Shown one piece after another: positions 60,171-64,000 of a DNA stretch of 64,000 bases; position 1 is the stretch's first letter; every line of letters starts with the position of its first letter. The notes below the pieces were generated by a model. That model made no database searches. It had not been told where the DNA came from and saw nothing but the letters and a program-made list of their open reading frames with translations. A program made the position numbers and the translations under genes. Origin of the DNA: Apoda limacodes (Eukaryota > Arthropoda > Insecta > Lepidoptera > Limacodidae); assembly GCA_946406115.1 (NCBI GenBank), contig OX291547.1, forward strand, positions 11,723,001-11,787,000. The letters are read 5' to 3'.

Positions 60171-60305
60171 CCATTTCACAGTCCCCGAATTATGTTACCA
60201 GCAGATAACATTTGTGTTATAGCTAACCTTTTTTTTTTTCAGTTTAGGATGAGGTTTCAGATATCATTATGTCGCTATGTGCCAATTTAATCATATTAAT
60301 ACTTT

Positions 60306-60485
60306 AGATTTTGCCAGCGGCTCCGCCCGCCCTAAACTAGGTTATCGGCGTGAACTCCTCAATTATACTTATGAAGTTTCCTATAGCAAGCTGTAGCTAT
60401 AGCTATAGTTCGTTAACCGAGCATAGTTATTCCCGCGGAAATTTTTGAATTTTTGGGGATAAAAAGTAGCTTTGCAGCCGAATCT
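60306..60485 (-). repeat. Fragment of the same dispersed Helitron-like repeat, minus strand
   Basis: GATTTTGCCAGCGGCTCCGC, GGTTATCGGCGTGA and TTCCCGCGGAAATTTTTGAA; closely parallel to 32163-32415. Confidence 0.6.
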
Positions 60486-61351
60486 AGCTCTTTATAAAGC
60501 TAATATAATTGTAAACGAGGAATCTAATGTATATACCGTATATAATTAATTTACCAGTTAGTACTAAACAGGGTTGCGGGCTGAAGGTTTCGGGCGTCGT
60601 CTTCCACTCACAAGGGAGGGAGAATCAGAGGCTCGACTGACACCCGACATTTGACTGACTCCTGACTTACTTGTTAATTTGTAACATAAATCCCGCATCC
60701 TTTCACGTGTCAATGTAAACTGAGGTTTAAGACACTGACAATGAAATGTGTATGTTATTTGATACCTTAATTCAAAGTCTTGGAAAGCTGATAATATTAT
60801 TTTTTTCCATTAAAATAAAAAATCCATGTAGAAAGGTACGTTAGCTGATTTACTTTTTTACGCTTTTGTGAAAGAAAAAAAAAAGTAGGCTTAAATTTTC
60901 TCACTGAATTGTTGTGCATATTTTCGTTATTTCGTTTGAAATAAATATTCGCATTTATATGTGTTTGAAATGTCTTCAAGTGCTGATTTTTTTTCCACAC
61001 ATTCAAAAACTTTGTGTAAATCCATTTTTCGATTTTTATCTTTGCGTTAACGTAATAGAAAGAAAACGCGTTTTTGTAATGTTGCATTTTCTTTCTAAGA
61101 AATGTTGCTACTACGCTATTCTACACACAGTACAGTACTGTGCGGTTTCACTGAAAAAAAAAGATTAGCTAACAATAACACAAATAATATCTACTAGTAA
61201 CATAACTGGGGGACTGCTAAACTAAATTGCTAATAGTAGATATAATGATGAGTTATGTGTAGCAAATCAGTTGTTTAATTATAACAAAAGTTTGGTTATT
61301 ACTTAGTAAATTCGAATAGCTAAACCAGTTTTGTTATCCTTTTTTTTTCAG

Positions 61352-61536
61352 TGTTCATAGGAGCTTTTTACCACGAATGCTAAGATCGTGGAGTGAGCCT
61401 GCCAAGGACTAAGGACTACAATATGGGGTTCTTTAAGGTATAAGATTCTTAAAGGGTATAGGCAACGCGTGAGCAATGCCCCTGGTATTACGAGCGTCCA
61501 TACCCTTAGCTTGTTTGCCAAATTAATGGTTTGAAT
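61352..61536 (+). mobile_element. Degraded 3'-end fragment of the same retrotransposon family
   Basis: Carries recognisable blocks of the C-terminal coding tail (GTGGAGTGAGC, ACTACAATATGGGGTTCTT, GGCAACGCGTGAG, AATGCCCCTGGT) and TAGCTTGTTTGCCA, with deletions and no clear poly-A. Confidence 0.75.
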
Positions 61537-61793
61537 AATAATCTGCTTGTATTTACGATACTTGAATTTAAACTTTGAGTTTATTGTCAATTCATTATAC
61601 TTTTCTCCTCAAAACGATCTTTTCATTTTGTAACTACACTGACTCATTTGTATTCTCGTAAAAATATGTAAAATTGGCTTTGCTAATCTTATATACCTTA
61701 TATACATACATGGACATTTATAAATTTTAATATATTCAACACATACATATATATATTTATAAATTTATATATATTTGCCTATCTCGAATTAAC

Positions 61794-62695
61794 CGACCGA
61801 TCAAAAAAGGAGGTGGTTCTCAATTTGTCGGAATCATCGCCTGGACCGATTCGATTCAGTTTTTTTAAAGGGACCTAGGATAAAAAAACATAATTGATGT
61901 TAATTTGGAACTGGTGAAACGCCTTTTATGTTGATGATTGTACAAAATTTTGCTGCGAGTATGAATATTTTAAGTGTACGAGAAAAAGGCAATTCGTCGA
62001 TTAAAAGCAAAAAACAAAATTTTAACTCAAAAACAACCGGCTTCGAAAAGACGCACAAAAAGGTAAAAATAATTACTTATTTCTAAAAATTAATTGGTGT
62101 CTATGTACCTAACAGTTTAAAACTCACTTTACTTGCTTGACACTAGCTTCAACAGATTTTTGGAAATAAGTAATTAGTTTTACCTTTTTTTTTGTATTAT
62201 TTTGAAGCCGGTAATTTTTTTTGTTTCAAAGTATTTTATTAGAATGAATAATATTGATATACTTTCACGACAATAATCGCCGAAGCGATCAGAAGTTACT
62301 GAAGTTAAAAGTTGCGAAACACAATTAGGCATTCGCTAACTAGTATTGTTTTTTAAAATTACTTTAGTATTTGTATTCAGTTATGCTTTTTTCAGCAAAA
62401 TATTTATTTTGTGTGCATTTCAAAAAACTATTTAATCTTTAAATGTTTAAGTCGACTATTAATGTTATAGAATAAAAAATTACATAAATTTCAGCTCAAT
62501 TGGTGTCCTTGGAGTTGGTCAAATGTTGCGCAGGAAAGCAAGCAAGATTCACAGTGTGATTGTTACTACCCAACAGTTTATAACACACTTCACTTGCATG
62601 ACACTAACTTCAAACTGTAATTCATATAAGAATTTTTGAAATAAGTGACTATTTTTACCTTTTTGTGCATCTATTTGAAGCCGGTTTAATTAAAC
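61794..62695 (+). repeat. Composite lepidopteran repeat with inverted and direct sub-repeats
   Basis: The start is ACCGACCGATCAAAAAAGGA. A block ending TTGAAGCCGG occurs near 62090-62213 and again near 62494-62686 (sharing AACAGTTTA, CTTGC-TGACACTA-CTTCAA, TTACCTTTTT). An inverted arm, CCGGCTTCGAAAAGACGCAC, lies at 62038. Confidence 0.6.
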
Positions 62696-63383
62696 TGTAC
62701 TAACTGTAACTCGATTTAAAAAAAATACGGAGAAGCCCAAGTACTTATCCTAAAATAGCGAATTATAGTTGATTTTGTTTTTTAATAAGGTATCTTCGTT
62801 ACTTTTGCTAATAAAATCTTAAACGTACCTGCCTAAAAATAAAATAAAAAAAGGAGCATTAATTAATATTAAAGCTATAAAATTGAATGACCTTAAGCCC
62901 AAAAGGGTTGTTGTGAAGCACGATTGAAAGTTAACTTGAAATACTGGGTGTCCTCAATGTTTACACACTATACTTTTCACAGAATTTTGAACGCAAGAAA
63001 TAAAGATAATCACATAAAATATACCTACTGTGTCTGATTCTAGAATTATTTTCTGAGTAACATAAAGGGTATTAATGTTTACCTTTGTGTTTTCATTTGA
63101 CATTATTGGTCTCCTAGCTTCTATTTTATTAACTTTGACAATATAGTAAAGATTTTGTTTTAAGAATACTAAATTTAATTTAGCCTTATTTGTTATTTAT
63201 AAAAAAAGTTATTTTATCTACTCTCATGTCGTAAAAATCGAAATATAAACTTCAAAACAATTTTATATTGACAGACTTTACAAATACCATAATTTAAAAA
63301 TAGAATCATATTATAACACTATTTCTGTAAAAAAAATAATGTTATAATTCAATGAATATTATACATAAAGACAAAAAAACCAA

Positions 63384-63495
63384 CCAATCAGATTCCATCA
63401 TTTTTATAGGCGAAAGCGCATGCGCAGGGTTTTGGCGCCATTCATACGTTGTGTGGTTTTGAATTTCGTGGGTTTTTTTTATTTTTGGTAAAAAA
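63384..63495 (+). promoter_or_regulatory. Promoter-like segment with CCAAT and NRF-1-like motifs
   Basis: Upstream of the ATG at 63496 lie CCAAT (63384-63388), the palindromic GCGCATGCGCA (63416-63426; 11 of 12 positions of the NRF-1 consensus) and TGGCGCCA. This CpG-containing cluster is unusual in the region. Confidence 0.35.
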
Positions 63496-63675
63496 ATGTC
63501 CGATAGTAGTGAATCTGTAGAAAATTTGAATCCGGCCGATATTTTAGATGTGGCCACGGAAATGACTCATAATTTATTAATGGAAAAAGCAAACAAATGC
63601 TACATCTTTTTCGGACACTATTTCTTACTCTTTGATCTTTTATTTTTTTTTATTCCAATGTTCCTATGTATATAA
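63496..63675 (+). CDS. Short frame starting MSDSSES, N-terminal remnant of a larger protein
   Basis: ATG 63496 opens a 59-codon frame to TAA 63675. The first part looks protein-like, acidic and then amphipathic (MSDSSESVENLNPADILD, then VATEMTHNLLMEKANKCYI). The last 20 or so codons are T-rich and look like non-coding sequence read through. The point where protein-like sequence ends (about 63600) could be a truncation. The NLL-EK-N--YI pattern recalls the N-terminal segment of insect tyrosine-recombinase-like (Crypton-type) proteins, in which LLPEKS-K-Y is common. That resemblance is from memory and weak. With the promoter-like segment upstream it may be a transposon 5' end or a small host gene exon. 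Confidence 0.35.
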   Translation: MSDSSESVENLNPADILDVATEMTHNLLMEKANKCYIFFGHYFLLFDLLFFFIPMFLCI

Positions 63676-64000
63676 TATCCCATCAAAAACATAAATGTAA
63701 AATGAGAGCCAAGTTCAATATTATGATATATGCCTTGGATGTTGACTTCAACGACAAAAGAAGTGAAATCTGAATGGGTGCCAAGTTCAATGGTCAGTCC
63801 TGAAATTTTTTTATAACAACATAAAATTCATTTCTTCTTATAACCTAGCATAATATATTGTAGCCTAAGGTCTGACTTGGCTAGTTCTCATATACGAATT
63901 ATTATGTTCGACGGCTAGTTTCTACCAGCAAGCCAAATTTTCGGAATAATAAAATAAGAACCGACAAGTAACAGGTTTAGAACTTGCGAAGGCTATAAGA

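Noticed and set aside
60797..61168. Overlapping 96- and 84-codon frames on opposite strands
   Set aside because: Low-complexity Lys/Asn- and Phe-rich translations of AT-rich DNA; chance frames.

Overview
This is 64 kb of AT-rich eukaryotic nuclear DNA, almost certainly from a moth or butterfly (Lepidoptera). The reasons are the repeat families and the lack of any bacterial-style gene layout. Present are non-LTR retrotransposon 3' ends closing with CCACCTTAGTGGTAT plus poly-A, short Helitron-like elements opening near ACTAATATTATA and ending CTAG|T, a tRNA-type SINE, and the dispersed motif GTGCGAGTCGGACTCG, which I know as typical of lepidopteran genomes. I see no rRNA, true tRNA, CRISPR array, operon or virus.

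The only long open frames belong to one non-LTR retrotransposon family. Copy 1 (15.67-19.61 kb, plus) carries an AP-type endonuclease and reverse transcriptase in one frame. That frame is broken by a TGA present twice, because a 294-bp in-frame tandem duplication copied it. Copy 2 (28.72-30.63 kb, plus) is 5'-truncated, lacks nine codons near the first RT motif and has one TAG. Seven further 3'-end fragments of the family lie on both strands. Older wreckage includes two RTE-type RT C-termini, a mariner transposase remnant, SINEs, Helitron-like elements, several MITE or fold-back elements and many pieces of unclassified lepidopteran repeats, some nested in one another.

Host coding sequence is very sparse. 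The best candidate is a first coding exon on the minus strand (24.99-24.87 kb): start codon, signal peptide, an acidic and tyrosine-rich stretch, and a good splice donor. A 92-nt internal-exon-like segment lies on the plus strand at 3.1 kb. A GC- and CpG-rich block at 50.2-50.4 kb, with splice signals on the minus strand, could be an untranslated first exon or promoter. At the right end (63.4-63.7 kb) a promoter-like segment with CCAAT and NRF-1-like motifs precedes a short frame starting MSDSSES. A small unidentified minus-strand frame sits at 3.54-3.80 kb.

Layout: 0-3 kb repeats and unknown DNA; 3.1-3.8 kb candidate exons; 3.9-14.7 kb dispersed repeats and two MITE or inverted-repeat structures; 15.7-19.9 kb retrotransposon copy 1 and repeat tail; 22-27.9 kb retro fragments, a hAT-like MITE, the signal-peptide exon and an RTE remnant; 28.7-30.6 kb copy 2; 31.5-45.2 kb RTE, SINE/Helitron, hairpins, a MITE, mariner and a retro fragment; 45-64 kb mostly unannotatable AT-rich DNA with Helitron-like elements, MITEs, a SINE and the terminal promoter-like ORF. 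The window reads as introns or intergenic DNA dominated by decayed transposons. I found no convincing new multi-gene system; the most distinctive signals are structural (perfect hairpins, nested insertions, a three-copy MITE family).
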